Positions 15,665-24,067 of a DNA stretch of 64,000 nucleotides are shown here, piece after piece. The stretch lies in contig NZ_CP192056.1 of NCBI RefSeq assembly GCF_050942215.1, positions 4,030,001 to 4,094,000 of the forward strand, given 5' to 3'. The notes beneath the pieces are model-generated. The model had not been told where the DNA came from, ran no database searches, and worked only from the letters and a program-made list of their open reading frames with translations. Positions within the stretch are counted from its first letter, which is position 1. The number at the start of each line of letters is the position of its first letter. The position numbers and the translations under genes were made by a program. The stretch comes from Sphaerimonospora sp050942215 (GTDB lineage: Bacteria; Actinomycetota; Actinomycetes; Streptosporangiales; Streptosporangiaceae).

Positions 15665-15682
15665 GATCCCCTTACGGGGATC
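15665..15682 (-). promoter_or_regulatory. Leader hairpin just upstream of the livK ribosome-binding site
   Basis: GATCCCC-(4 nt)-GGGGATC gives a perfect 7-bp stem with a tetraloop ending about 10 nt before the GAAAGGAAGG box of livK. It could tune translation or stability; no known riboswitch class is recognisable in the 260-bp upstream region. Confidence 0.45.
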
Positions 15683-15906
15683 GGATACGCATCCGCCCCC
15701 ATCCAGCGGTCAGCCGTGGGGTCGTGACCGGTAGTACAACCACGGGAAGTCACAGGTCGATACAGAGGCCATCACGGTTATGGCTTTGTTATGGAGATCC
15801 TCTTCGTTTAGTAATCAACGTGTAACGGAATTGGGAAATATCCCTTTAAGCCTGGTCAGAGACCCCGTGCATCGGCTTATCATGTTTTTTCGGTCTGACT
15901 TCGTGA

Positions 15907-16539
15907 TCAAGGCTGGGGGCTCTCCGGGCTGGGCTGCGCGCCCTCCTCCGGCGGGGCGTCCTTCTTCACGGCCTCGGACACCACGATCTGGGCCACCTGA
16001 CGCATGCTCATGCGGCGGTCCATGGACGCCTTCTGGATCCACCGGAACGCCTGCGGCTCGGTCCACCCGTGCTGGGTCATCAGCAGGCCCTTGGCCCGGT
16101 CCACGAGCTTCCTCGTCTCCAGCCGTCCGGAGAGGGTGGAGACCTCCCTCTCCAGCGCCGTGATCTCCTCGTGCCGGCTGATCGCCATCTCGATGGCCGG
16201 AACCAGGTCGCCCTTGGTGAACGGCTTGACCAGGTACGCCATCGCTCCCGCGTCCCTGGCCCGCTCGACCAGGTCACGCTGGGAGAACGCGGTCAGGATG
16301 AGGCAGGGGGCGATCCGCTCGGCGACGATCCGCTCGGCGGCCGAGATCCCGTCGAGGACCGGCATCTTCACATCCAGGACCACCAGGTCGGGGCGCAGCT
16401 CCGTGGCCAGCTCGACCACGGTCTCCCCGTCGCCGGCCTCCCCCACCACGGCATAGCCGTCCTCTTCGAGCATCTCCTTCAGGTCGAGGCGGATCAGGGC
16501 CTCGTCTTCCGCGATCACCACTCGTCGCTGGGTACTCAC
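15907..16539 (-). CDS. ANTAR-domain response regulator (PdtaR-like)
   Basis: A two-component output protein that acts on RNA rather than DNA: phosphorylated ANTAR dimers bind paired hexanucleotide-loop stem-loops and prevent termination. The 210-residue protein (GTG at 16539) has a receiver domain with acidic pocket E11/D12, phospho-acceptor D56 in LVVLDVKMPVLDG, the switch T83 and K105. A short coiled coil follows, then the ANTAR domain at about 130-190 (RKLVDRAKGLLMTQHGWTEPQAF). Family knowledge links it to an unlinked histidine kinase (PdtaS in mycobacteria). The frame could begin at 16581, but homologues I remember start near VSTQRRVVIAEDEALIRLDL. It lies alone, opposite the tRNA. Confidence 0.93.
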   Translation of the reverse strand: MSTQRRVVIAEDEALIRLDLKEMLEEDGYAVVGEAGDGETVVELATELRPDLVVLDVKMPVLDGISAAERIVAERIAPCLILTAFSQRDLVERARDAGAMAYLVKPFTKGDLVPAIEMAISRHEEITALEREVSTLSGRLETRKLVDRAKGLLMTQHGWTEPQAFRWIQKASMDRRMSMRQVAQIVVSEAVKKDAPPEEGAQPSPESPQP

Positions 16540-16640
16540 GCACAAGAGGTTACCGATGTCCGCTACATTGGGACCACGCAAGGGGTCGTGCGGACGATCA
16601 TCGATCCGCTAGGCTCCGAGCGACGGGATCCGGACGACCG

Positions 16641-16646
16641 TATAGA
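16641..16646 (+). promoter_or_regulatory. -10 box of the tRNA gene
   Basis: TATAGA sits 13 bp before the mature tRNA 5' end, a spacing compatible with transcription starting 5-7 nt upstream of the tRNA. The -35 element is not clear. Confidence 0.5.
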
Positions 16647-16658
16647 GTCCGGGTTGAA

Positions 16659-16733
16659 GCCCCGGTACCCCAATTGGCATGAGGGAGCGGATTCAAAACC
16701 CGTACAGTGTGGGTTCGAGTCCCACCCGGGGCA
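16659..16733 (+). tRNA. tRNA with CAA (Leu) anticodon but class-I architecture
   Basis: The 75-nt sequence folds as a cloverleaf: acceptor GCCCCGG/CCGGGGC (perfect 7 bp), D-stem CCC/GGG with GG in the loop, anticodon loop TTCAAAA (anticodon CAA at 16694-16696), variable region of only 5 nt, and T-arm GTGGG-TTCGAGT-CCCAC. Discriminator base A follows and CCA is not encoded. The anticodon stem GCGGA/CCCGT has an A-C mismatch next to the loop. Bacterial tRNA-Leu normally has a long variable arm (class II), so this is either an atypical Leu tRNA or a non-canonical tRNA-like RNA. Confidence 0.8.
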
Positions 16734-16739
16734 CTCTTC

Positions 16740-18593
16740 TCACGATCGGGCCAGGCTGTCCAGCCAGGCCTGGTGCAGACGGGCGAATCTGCCGGAGCGG
16801 GCGATGAGACCCTCCGGCGCCCCGTCCTCGACGATCCGGCCGCCCTCCATCACGAGCACCCGGTCGGCGATCTCCACGGTCGACAGCCGATGCGCGATGA
16901 TCACCGCGGTCCGGTCGGCCAGGATCGTGCGCAGCGCCCGCTGCACGAGCCGTTCGCTGGGCACGTCGAGGCTGGAGGTGGCCTCGTCGAGGATCAGCAC
17001 CGCGGGATCCGCGAGGAAGGCCCGGGCGAACGCGACGAGCTGCCGCTGCCCCGCCGACATCCGGCCGCCGCGCTTGCCGACCTGCGTGCCGTACCCCTCG
17101 GGCAGCGTGGAGACGAACGCGTGCGCGCCGATGGCCTCGGCCGCCTCGACGACGGCGGCCGTCGGAGCGTCCGGCCGGCCGAACCTGACGTTGTCGGCGA
17201 TCGTGCCGGTGAACAGGAAGTTCTCCTGGGTCACCATGACGACGTGGCGGCGCAGCTCGGCCTCGTCGAGGTCACGCAGGTCCACGCCGTCGAGCAGGAT
17301 CCGCCCGGCCACGGGGTCGTAGAATCTGGCCATCAGCTTGGCCAGCGTGGTCTTGCCCGCACCGGTCGTGCCGACCACGGCGACGGTCTGCCCCGCGGAG
17401 ATCTCCAGATCCAGCCGGGGCAGTACGGCCCGGCCACCGCCGTAGCCGAACTCCACGGCCTCGAACCGCAGGCCGCCGCGCGCCCCGCGCGTCCCGTCGC
17501 TCCCCCCGCCCCGCGCGCCGCCGAGCGGCACCGGCCGGGGCGGCTCGGCGACGTCGGGCCGCTCCTCCAGCACGCCGGACAGCTTCTCCAGCGCGGCGCC
17601 GGCCGACTGCAGCGCGTTGTAGAACTGGCTGATCTCCTGCATCGGCTCATAGAACTGCCGCAGGTAGAGCAGGAAGGCGGCGAGCACGCCGACCGTCACC
17701 GTGCCGTTCAAGGCGAGCCATCCGCCGTACAGCAGCACGGCCGCCACCGTGACGTTGCCGATGAGCTTGATGCCCGGCATGAACACGGCGACCAGGCGGG
17801 TGCTGCGCATGTTGGCGTCACGGTAGCCGGCGTTGAGCCGTTCGAAGATCTCCTGGTTGCGCGGTTCCCTGCGGAACGCCTGTACGGCGCGGATGCCGGT
17901 CATCGACTCGACGAAGTGGACGATGACCAGCGCGACCGCCTGACGGCTCCGGCGGTAGGCGACGCTCGACTCCCTGCGGAACCACCGGGTGAACAGCAGC
18001 AGGACCGGCAGCGGCAGCAGCGCCGCCAGCCCGAGGCGGACGTCGAGCACGAGCAGCATGATCGCGGTGCCGCAGAGGGTCAGCACCGCCGTGACGAGGC
18101 CGTCGAAGCCCGAGTCCAGCAGCTCGCCGATCGCCTCGACGTCGGAGGTGAGCCGGGAGATCACCCGGCCGGAGGTGTACTTCTCGTGGAACGACAGCGA
18201 CAGCCGCTGGAAATGGTCGAAGACCCGGCGGCGGAGTTCGAGCAGGATGTCCTGCCCGATCCGGCCGGACATCTGGAGGAACACCATCCGGGTGAGCGCC
18301 TGGACGAGCGTGGCCGCGACGACCAGGGCGATGATCGTCAGCAGTGTTCCCGGCCCGCCGCCCGCCAGCATCGGCGGGATGCCGTCGTCGATGCCGGCCT
18401 TCACCAGGTACGGCAGGGCCAGGCCGGCCGCGCTGGACAGCACGATGACGGCGGTCAGCAGTGCGATCCGCCGGCGGTGCGGCCGCAGCAGATCGGCGAG
18501 CAGCCGGCGCGAGCGCGTGCGCAGCAGCAGGGAGACGCTGTCGGACACCTGGTCCTGGTCCTCGGCCGCGACGCCCCGCCAGGAGTCGTTCAC
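16740..18593 (-). CDS. ABC exporter half-transporter, canonical ATPase half
   Basis: A 617-residue type IV ABC exporter subunit: six transmembrane helices in the first ~330 residues, then a nucleotide-binding domain with Walker A GTTGAGKTT, signature MSAGQRQLVAFARAF, Walker B AVLILDEATSSLD with the catalytic Glu, and H-loop IIAHRLST. GTG at 18593 overlaps the stop of the upstream half-transporter (GTGA), and the partner carries a degenerate catalytic residue, so the two form a heterodimer. Cargo (drug, lipid or peptide) is not apparent. The same frame stays open far upstream, but that is antisense-phase read-through of the partner gene. Confidence 0.92.
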   Translation of the reverse strand: MNDSWRGVAAEDQDQVSDSVSLLLRTRSRRLLADLLRPHRRRIALLTAVIVLSSAAGLALPYLVKAGIDDGIPPMLAGGGPGTLLTIIALVVAATLVQALTRMVFLQMSGRIGQDILLELRRRVFDHFQRLSLSFHEKYTSGRVISRLTSDVEAIGELLDSGFDGLVTAVLTLCGTAIMLLVLDVRLGLAALLPLPVLLLFTRWFRRESSVAYRRSRQAVALVIVHFVESMTGIRAVQAFRREPRNQEIFERLNAGYRDANMRSTRLVAVFMPGIKLIGNVTVAAVLLYGGWLALNGTVTVGVLAAFLLYLRQFYEPMQEISQFYNALQSAGAALEKLSGVLEERPDVAEPPRPVPLGGARGGGSDGTRGARGGLRFEAVEFGYGGGRAVLPRLDLEISAGQTVAVVGTTGAGKTTLAKLMARFYDPVAGRILLDGVDLRDLDEAELRRHVVMVTQENFLFTGTIADNVRFGRPDAPTAAVVEAAEAIGAHAFVSTLPEGYGTQVGKRGGRMSAGQRQLVAFARAFLADPAVLILDEATSSLDVPSERLVQRALRTILADRTAVIIAHRLSTVEIADRVLVMEGGRIVEDGAPEGLIARSGRFARLHQAWLDSLARS

Positions 18594-20467
18594 CGCAGTG
18601 CCCGCTCTGGATCGAGATCGGCGTCCTGCGCGAGCAGCGCACGGTATTCCGGCACCGACGACAGCAGCTCGGCGTGCCGCCCGACGCCCGCGATGGAGCC
18701 GTCGCTGAGCAGCGCCACCCGGTCGGCGAGCAGCACGGTCGAGGCCCGGTGGGCGACGATGAGGCCGGTCGCGTCGGCGAGAACACCGCGCAGCGCCTCC
18801 TCCACCAGGGCCTCGGTCTCCACGTCGAGCGCGGACAGGGTGTCGTCGAGCACGAGGACGCGGGGTCTGCCGAGGATCGCCCGGGCCAGGGCCAGGCGCT
18901 GCCGCTGACCGCCGGACAGCGACATGCCCTGCTCGCCGATCCGGGTGTCCAGCCCCCAGGGCAGGTCGAAGACGAACACGGCCTGGGCGATCTCCAGTGC
19001 CTCCCGGATCTCCCGGTCGGTGGCGCCGGCCCGGCCCAGCGCCACGTTCTCCCGCACGCTCATCGAGAACAGCGTCGGCTCCTCGAACGCGGTGGCGACC
19101 ATCGAACGCAGCGCCGGGAGCGACAGGTCCCGCACGTCGCGTCCGTCGATCGTGACCCGGCCGCCGGTCACGTCGCGGAGCCTGGGCACCAGCGACGTCA
19201 GCGTCGTCTTGCCCGAGCCGGTGGCCCCGACGATCGCGACCGTCTCGCCCGGCCGCACGTCGAGCCGGACGTCCCGCAGCACGGGCCGGTCGGCGCCGGG
19301 GAACCGGAACTCCACCCCCTCGAACCGCAGATGTCCCCGCCCGCCCGGCCGCCTCCCGGCGGCGCGCCGCCCGTCCCCGGCCTCCGTCCCTGTCCCGTCT
19401 TCTCTGCCGGTGTCGTCTCCTCTGCCCGTCCCGTCTTCTCTGGCGGTCTCGTTTCGCGGGCCGGTGATGGCGGGGACGGTGTCCAGCACCTCGGTGACCC
19501 GGTCGGCGGCGGTCATCGCCTCCTGCCCCATCGCGAGGATGTAGCCCAGCGAGGCGACCGGCCACACCAGCTGCAGGACGAGGGTGGTGAACGCGACCAG
19601 TGTGCCGAGTGTCAGCTCGCCGGCGCCCACGGCGACCGCGCCGAGCAGCAGCACCATGGCCAGCGTGACGTTCGGGATCACCTCGAGAAACGTGAAGAAG
19701 CGCGACGACAGCCGGACCTTGTCCAGTGCCGTACGGCGCAGCCCGCTCGCGGCCCCGTCGAACACCCGGTAGAGGTGACGGCGGCGGCCGAACGCCTTGA
19801 TCGTGCGGATGCCGAGCGCCGCCTCCTCGACGAGCGTGGCCAGGTCGCCCTGCTGGTCCTGCACCTGGCGCGAGACGCGGATGTACCGCTTCTCGAACCG
19901 CAGCGACAGCGCCACGACCGGCACGGCCGACGCCGTGACGAGCAGGCCGAGCGGCCAGTACGTCCGCAGGAGCACAATGACGACCGCGGTGAGCTGGAGG
20001 ATGTTCATGATCAGGAACAGCACTCCGAAGCCCAGGAAGCGACGGATCGTGGACAGGTCGGTCGTCGCGCGCGACAGGAGCTGCCCGGACTGCCACTCGT
20101 CGTGGAAGCTCATCGGCAGCCGCTGCAGGTGCCGGTAGAGATCGTCGCGGATCGCGGTCTCCAGGCCGAGCACCGGCCCCGCCTGCGACCACCTGCGTAC
20201 GAAGGTGAGCACGGCCTCGGCGACGCCGAGTCCGAGGGCGAGCAGCCCGAGCGGGAGCAGCGCGGCGCGGTCCCCCCGGGCCACCGGGCCGTCGATGATC
20301 TCCTTGCCGACGAGCGGGATGACCGTGCCGGCGGCGATGCCGAGGAAGGCCGCGACCCAGGACACGATCATGATTCGCGCGTACGGCCGCAGATAGGACC
20401 GCAGCCGCCACAGCGAGTGCCATAAAGGGCGTCGGGTGTCGGGTCCGGATCCGGACCGCTCGCGCAT
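18590..20467 (-). CDS. ABC exporter half-transporter, degenerate ATPase half
   Basis: A 625-residue partner of the following gene, with an N-terminal six-helix membrane domain (SYLRPYARIMIVSWVAAFLG, then MSFHDEWQSGQLLSRATTDL) and a C-terminal ATPase. Walker A GATGSGKTT and signature LSGGQRQRLALARAI are intact, but Walker B reads VLVLDDTLSALD: Asp replaces the catalytic Glu, the mark of the non-hydrolysing site in heterodimeric exporters such as TM287/288 or BmrCD. Between the two domains lies a ~25-residue low-complexity insert (REDGTGRGDDTG, EDGTGTEAGDG) encoded by a short DNA repeat at 19390-19450. ATG at 20467. Confidence 0.92.
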   Translation of the reverse strand: MRERSGSGPDTRRPLWHSLWRLRSYLRPYARIMIVSWVAAFLGIAAGTVIPLVGKEIIDGPVARGDRAALLPLGLLALGLGVAEAVLTFVRRWSQAGPVLGLETAIRDDLYRHLQRLPMSFHDEWQSGQLLSRATTDLSTIRRFLGFGVLFLIMNILQLTAVVIVLLRTYWPLGLLVTASAVPVVALSLRFEKRYIRVSRQVQDQQGDLATLVEEAALGIRTIKAFGRRRHLYRVFDGAASGLRRTALDKVRLSSRFFTFLEVIPNVTLAMVLLLGAVAVGAGELTLGTLVAFTTLVLQLVWPVASLGYILAMGQEAMTAADRVTEVLDTVPAITGPRNETAREDGTGRGDDTGREDGTGTEAGDGRRAAGRRPGGRGHLRFEGVEFRFPGADRPVLRDVRLDVRPGETVAIVGATGSGKTTLTSLVPRLRDVTGGRVTIDGRDVRDLSLPALRSMVATAFEEPTLFSMSVRENVALGRAGATDREIREALEIAQAVFVFDLPWGLDTRIGEQGMSLSGGQRQRLALARAILGRPRVLVLDDTLSALDVETEALVEEALRGVLADATGLIVAHRASTVLLADRVALLSDGSIAGVGRHAELLSSVPEYRALLAQDADLDPERALR

Positions 20468-20641
20468 CGTCTCCGTGGCGCTCCCCCCGGTGCATGGACA
20501 GGATCAGACGGCTCGACTGCCATGCTTTACCAGGAGTCGGCGGCCATCAAGGGGTTTTCCCCGGCCACCCGGTGCTCCAGGTGTCCCTGCCCCGGGTGTC
20601 CGACGCCCACAGGCGTCCAGGCGTCCCGGTGTCCCGGTGTT

Positions 20642-20657
20642 CCGGGTGATCACCCGG
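20642..20657. terminator. 16-nt palindrome across the pyk stop codon
   Basis: CCGGGTGATCACCCGG is a perfect inverted repeat containing the pyk stop (20650-20652). Repeated GTGTCC/GTCCCGG words lie just beyond it at 20580-20645. It may act in 3'-end formation, although a perfect palindrome without loop is not a classical terminator. Confidence 0.4.
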
Positions 20658-22080
20658 GGTGGGCGACCGCCGAGCCGATGGTGTGGACCCGCAGGGCGTT
20701 GGTGGACCCGTGCGTGCCGGGCGGGGAGCCGGCGACGATCACCACCTTGTCGCCCTTCTCGCACCGGCCGAGCGACAGCAGCGACGCCTCGACCTGACGG
20801 ACCATGTCGTCGGTGTGGTGGACGAACGGGACCTCGAAGGTCTCCACCCCCCACGTCAGCGCGAGCTGGCCGCACACCTGCGGGTTGGAGGTCAGCGCGA
20901 GCAGCGGGATCGGCGAACGGTAGCGGGCCAGCCGGCGGGCCGTCTCACCGGACATCGTGAACGCGACGAGGGCCTTGGCCTTGACGATCGCGCCCACCTC
21001 GGCCGCAGCGCGGGCGATGGCGCCACCGGTGGTCTCCGGCAGGCGGTCCAGGGTGTGGGTGGCCTCCAGGCTCGTGCTCTCCGCCGCGATGGCGATGCGG
21101 TGCATCGTGGAGACCGAGTCGACCGGGTAGTTGCCGACCGAGGTCTCACCCGACAGCATCACCGCGTCCGCGCCGTCCATGACGGCGTAGGCGACGTCGG
21201 AGGCCTCGGCGCGGGTCGGGCGCGGGGCGTTCATCATCGAGTCGAGCATCTGGGTGGCCACGATGACCGGGTGGGCCTTCTCGCGGCACAGCTCGATGAT
21301 CCGGCGCTGGACGATCGGCACCTGCTCCAGCGGGAGCTCCACGCCGAGGTCGCCGCGCGCGACCATCACTCCGTCGAACACGTTGACGATCTCTTCGAGG
21401 TGCTCGACGGCCTGCGGCTTCTCGATCTTGGCGAGGAGCGGCAGATGGACGCCCTCCTCATCCATGATCTTCCTGACCAGCAGCGCGTCGTCCGGCGACC
21501 GGACGAACGACAGGGCGATCAGGTCGAACCCCGTGCGCAGCGCCCAGCGCAGGTCCGTCTCGTCCTTCTCGGTGAGCGCGGGCGCGCTCACGGCGACCCC
21601 GGGCAGGTTGAGGCCCTTGTTGTCGGAGATCATGCCGCCGACGATCACGCGGGTGACCACGCGCGGCCCGTCCACGGCGGTCACCTCCAGATTGAGACGG
21701 CCGTCGTCGACCAGCACGGTGTCGCCCGGATTGACGTCACCGGGCAGTCCCTCGTACGTCGTGGAGACCATCTCGCGGTCCCCCGGGACGTTCTCCGTCG
21801 TGATCGTGAAGACGTCGCCGTAGGCGAGCCGTACCGGGCCGCAGGCGAACCTGCCGACGCGGATCTTGGGGCCCTGCAGGTCGGCGAGGACGCCGACGGG
21901 ACGTCCCAACTCCTCCGCGGCGGCCCTGACCCGGTCCAGGATCTCCCTGTGCAGCTCATGGCTGCCGTGGGAAAGGTTGAATCGGGCCACGTTCATGCCG
22001 GCGAGGATGAGCTCGCGCAGACGCTCGGGCGATGAGGATGCGGGACCCAGGGTGCAGACGATCTTAGCTCGACGACTCAC
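20650..22080 (-). CDS. pyk: Pyruvate kinase
   Basis: Catalyses phosphoenolpyruvate + ADP to pyruvate + ATP, the last step of glycolysis. With GTG at 22080 the protein has 476 residues, the usual length. It begins SRRAKIVCTLGPASSSPERL and shows NLSHGSHELH, the metal/PEP site LAKIEKPQAVEHLEEI, MVARGDLGVELPLEQVP and the signature MLDSMMNAPRPTRAEASDVA. A C-terminal allosteric domain follows. The frame extends to 22113, but TAGGGT eight bases before the GTG looks like a -10 box, suggesting a leaderless or nearly leaderless mRNA. Pyk near the ANTAR regulator is a common actinomycete neighbourhood. Confidence 0.96.
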   Translation of the reverse strand: MSRRAKIVCTLGPASSSPERLRELILAGMNVARFNLSHGSHELHREILDRVRAAAEELGRPVGVLADLQGPKIRVGRFACGPVRLAYGDVFTITTENVPGDREMVSTTYEGLPGDVNPGDTVLVDDGRLNLEVTAVDGPRVVTRVIVGGMISDNKGLNLPGVAVSAPALTEKDETDLRWALRTGFDLIALSFVRSPDDALLVRKIMDEEGVHLPLLAKIEKPQAVEHLEEIVNVFDGVMVARGDLGVELPLEQVPIVQRRIIELCREKAHPVIVATQMLDSMMNAPRPTRAEASDVAYAVMDGADAVMLSGETSVGNYPVDSVSTMHRIAIAAESTSLEATHTLDRLPETTGGAIARAAAEVGAIVKAKALVAFTMSGETARRLARYRSPIPLLALTSNPQVCGQLALTWGVETFEVPFVHHTDDMVRQVEASLLSLGRCEKGDKVVIVAGSPPGTHGSTNALRVHTIGSAVAHPG

Positions 22081-22268
22081 AAGTACTACCCTAATTGGTA
22101 CAGACCACTTCATGTGACGGCAGGCGCATGCGTCGCCGAGTATTCACGGTCTCTCACCAGGGAGTTCACCCATCCGGCCCGATGGCGGCGCGGCGTCATC
22201 ACATCTTGCGCCGTCCACGCTACTCCTCCCGGCCCGCCTCCACCGGGCTTTCCACCCCGCCGGCCCGA

Positions 22269-23981
22269 TCACCGCGTGACGGTGGCGGCGCGGGCGGCGT
22301 CGACCACGCCGCGGCCGAAGAAACCGTTCCTGGCCGCGTCGCCCTCGCACACCTGCGTGTCGTCCGGGCCGTACTTGTAGGCGCGGGACGAGGGGCAGGC
22401 CTTCTGCACGGCGGAGGCGTACAGCAGCTTCTCGACCTGCGCCGGGTCCATGTGGACCCCGCCCTTGCCCGGCTCGCCGAACCGGCCGATGATGATCGCG
22501 GCGACCCCGGTGGCGTGCGGGGCGGCCATCGAGGTGCCCTCCAGGTACTGGTAGTAGGCGCACCTGCCACCCTGGCAGTCGCGGACGACCGAGGCGTCCT
22601 TCGGGCGGCCGTCCTTGCCGATCGAGCCCTTCGCCCGCAGGACGCTTTCCGGGGCGGCGGCCAGGATCTCCCGCCGCGCGCCCTTGAGCTCGGTCCCGCT
22701 GTCGAACAGATCGCCGCCGGGCGCCGCGATGTCGGCCTGCTCGATCCCGTAGTCGGAGAAGGCGGACTTGCGCCCGCTCGGCCCGACGGCCGTGACCGAG
22801 ATGACGCCGTCGAGCTCGGCCGGGACGTTGACACAGGTGTTGTCGATCTTGCGGTCGCGCTGCTTGTCCAGCGGATAGTTGGGGCTGGTCGTGTCCTTCT
22901 TCGGCATGCCGAGGTCGGTGCCGCTGTTGCCGATCGCGGTGATCAGCGTCACGCCCCGCTCGCGGGCGTAGGCGAGCGCCCGCCGCATGCCCTCGATGAC
23001 GCCCTTCTGGTCCAGGCGCTCGACCTGCGAGTCCTGCGGGTTGGCGGTGCAGTTGAACGCCCACGGGTCGACGTAGAAGCTCATGTTGACGACGTCGACG
23101 CCCACGTCCCCGGCGTACGCCAGGGCGTCCATCGTCGGCTTGAGGAAGAAGTACCCCGAGTCGGTGCCCGCCCGCAGGTTGACCAGCGACACGTCGGGGG
23201 CCACCCCGCCGATGCCGATTCCGTTGAGCGGCGAGCCGATGGTGCTGGCGACGTGCGTGCCGTGGCCGTCGTCGTCCACGTCCGCCGGGTCCTTGCACCC
23301 CTGGTGCTCGCACGGGCCGTCGAGCTTCTTGCCGTTCGGGTCGTTCGGCTCGTCCATGACGAAGTTGCGGCTGAGCTCGCGGTTGAAGTTGGGGGCGATG
23401 TCGGGATGGTTCCCGTCGACGCCGGTGTCGATGACCCCCACCAGGACCTTGTGGCTCCCCCTGGCCTTGCCGTACGACCCGTCCGGGGTGGCGCCGATCA
23501 TCTTCATGTCCCACTGGCGGTCCGCCAGCGGCTCGTCCCGCACCGCCCGCCGCCCGTGCGCGGTCGTCCGTACGGCCGACGGCCCGCGCGAGGCGGACCG
23601 CGCGTACGGCGCGGCGGCCGGAACGGAGGAGACCCTGCCGACGGGCCGGTCGAGCGAGACGCCGACGACGGCCGGATCCGACCCGATCCGCTCGGGCGCC
23701 CCGGTGCGCGCCATCAGGTAGCCGAGCCGGTCGTCCCCGCCGATCACGGTGCCGCCGGCGGCCGTCACGGCGCGGGTCGCCGCTTCCTTGCCGCCGGAGG
23801 CGTAGAACACCAGGTACCGGCCGGTCCGGCCGGCCGGTTCCGACTCCGAGGTGCTGGAGGAGGGCTGGGCTGCGCCCGCCGCGTGATCCGCCGGATCGGG
23901 CCCGGCGCAGGCCGTCGCGCCGATCGCGCCCATCAGCGTCATCGAGACGGCCATCGCGGCGAAACGTCCGCGTGCGTTCAC
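22269..23981 (-). CDS. Secreted subtilisin-like serine protease (S8 family)
   Basis: An exported protease of 570 residues from GTG 23981 (GGGGGGG ribosome-binding site). The N-terminus is a signal peptide ending ATAC-AGPD, a possible lipobox. A ~100-residue inhibitor-like propeptide follows (RYLVFYASGGKEAATRAVTA, then a DPAVVGVSLDRPV boundary). The catalytic triad is visible: Asp185 in VGVIDTGVDG, His240 in DDDGHGTHVAS and Ser485 in EGTSMAAPHATG, with the oxyanion Asn353 in AIGNSG. Inserted loops carry several Cys pairs (GPCEHQGCKD, NCTANP, VRDCQGGRCAYY, KACPSS, QVCEGD), suggesting a disulfide-stabilised extracellular enzyme. It stands alone after pyk. Confidence 0.92.
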   Translation of the reverse strand: MNARGRFAAMAVSMTLMGAIGATACAGPDPADHAAGAAQPSSSTSESEPAGRTGRYLVFYASGGKEAATRAVTAAGGTVIGGDDRLGYLMARTGAPERIGSDPAVVGVSLDRPVGRVSSVPAAAPYARSASRGPSAVRTTAHGRRAVRDEPLADRQWDMKMIGATPDGSYGKARGSHKVLVGVIDTGVDGNHPDIAPNFNRELSRNFVMDEPNDPNGKKLDGPCEHQGCKDPADVDDDGHGTHVASTIGSPLNGIGIGGVAPDVSLVNLRAGTDSGYFFLKPTMDALAYAGDVGVDVVNMSFYVDPWAFNCTANPQDSQVERLDQKGVIEGMRRALAYARERGVTLITAIGNSGTDLGMPKKDTTSPNYPLDKQRDRKIDNTCVNVPAELDGVISVTAVGPSGRKSAFSDYGIEQADIAAPGGDLFDSGTELKGARREILAAAPESVLRAKGSIGKDGRPKDASVVRDCQGGRCAYYQYLEGTSMAAPHATGVAAIIIGRFGEPGKGGVHMDPAQVEKLLYASAVQKACPSSRAYKYGPDDTQVCEGDAARNGFFGRGVVDAARAATVTR

Positions 23982-24010
23982 CGATCCCCCCCGTTTCGGC
24001 TCCTGCACCC

Positions 24011-24042
24011 TTCAGGCAGCCGGACGCTCCCGGCTGCCTGAA
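24011..24042. terminator. Terminator hairpin between gltD and the subtilase gene
   Basis: TTCAGGCAGCCGG (24011-24023) pairs perfectly with CCGGCTGCCTGAA (24030-24042) around a 6-nt loop. It lies 26 nt past the gltD stop on the minus strand and isolates gltBD from the downstream protease gene. Confidence 0.85.
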
Positions 24043-24067
24043 TTTGAATATGTCCTATTTTCTACAG

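Noticed and set aside
16740..20495. 1251-codon minus frame spanning both ABC half-exporters
   Set aside because: Only its last 617 codons are a real protein; the upstream part is the wrong frame of the partner gene, which has clear ABC motifs in its own frame.
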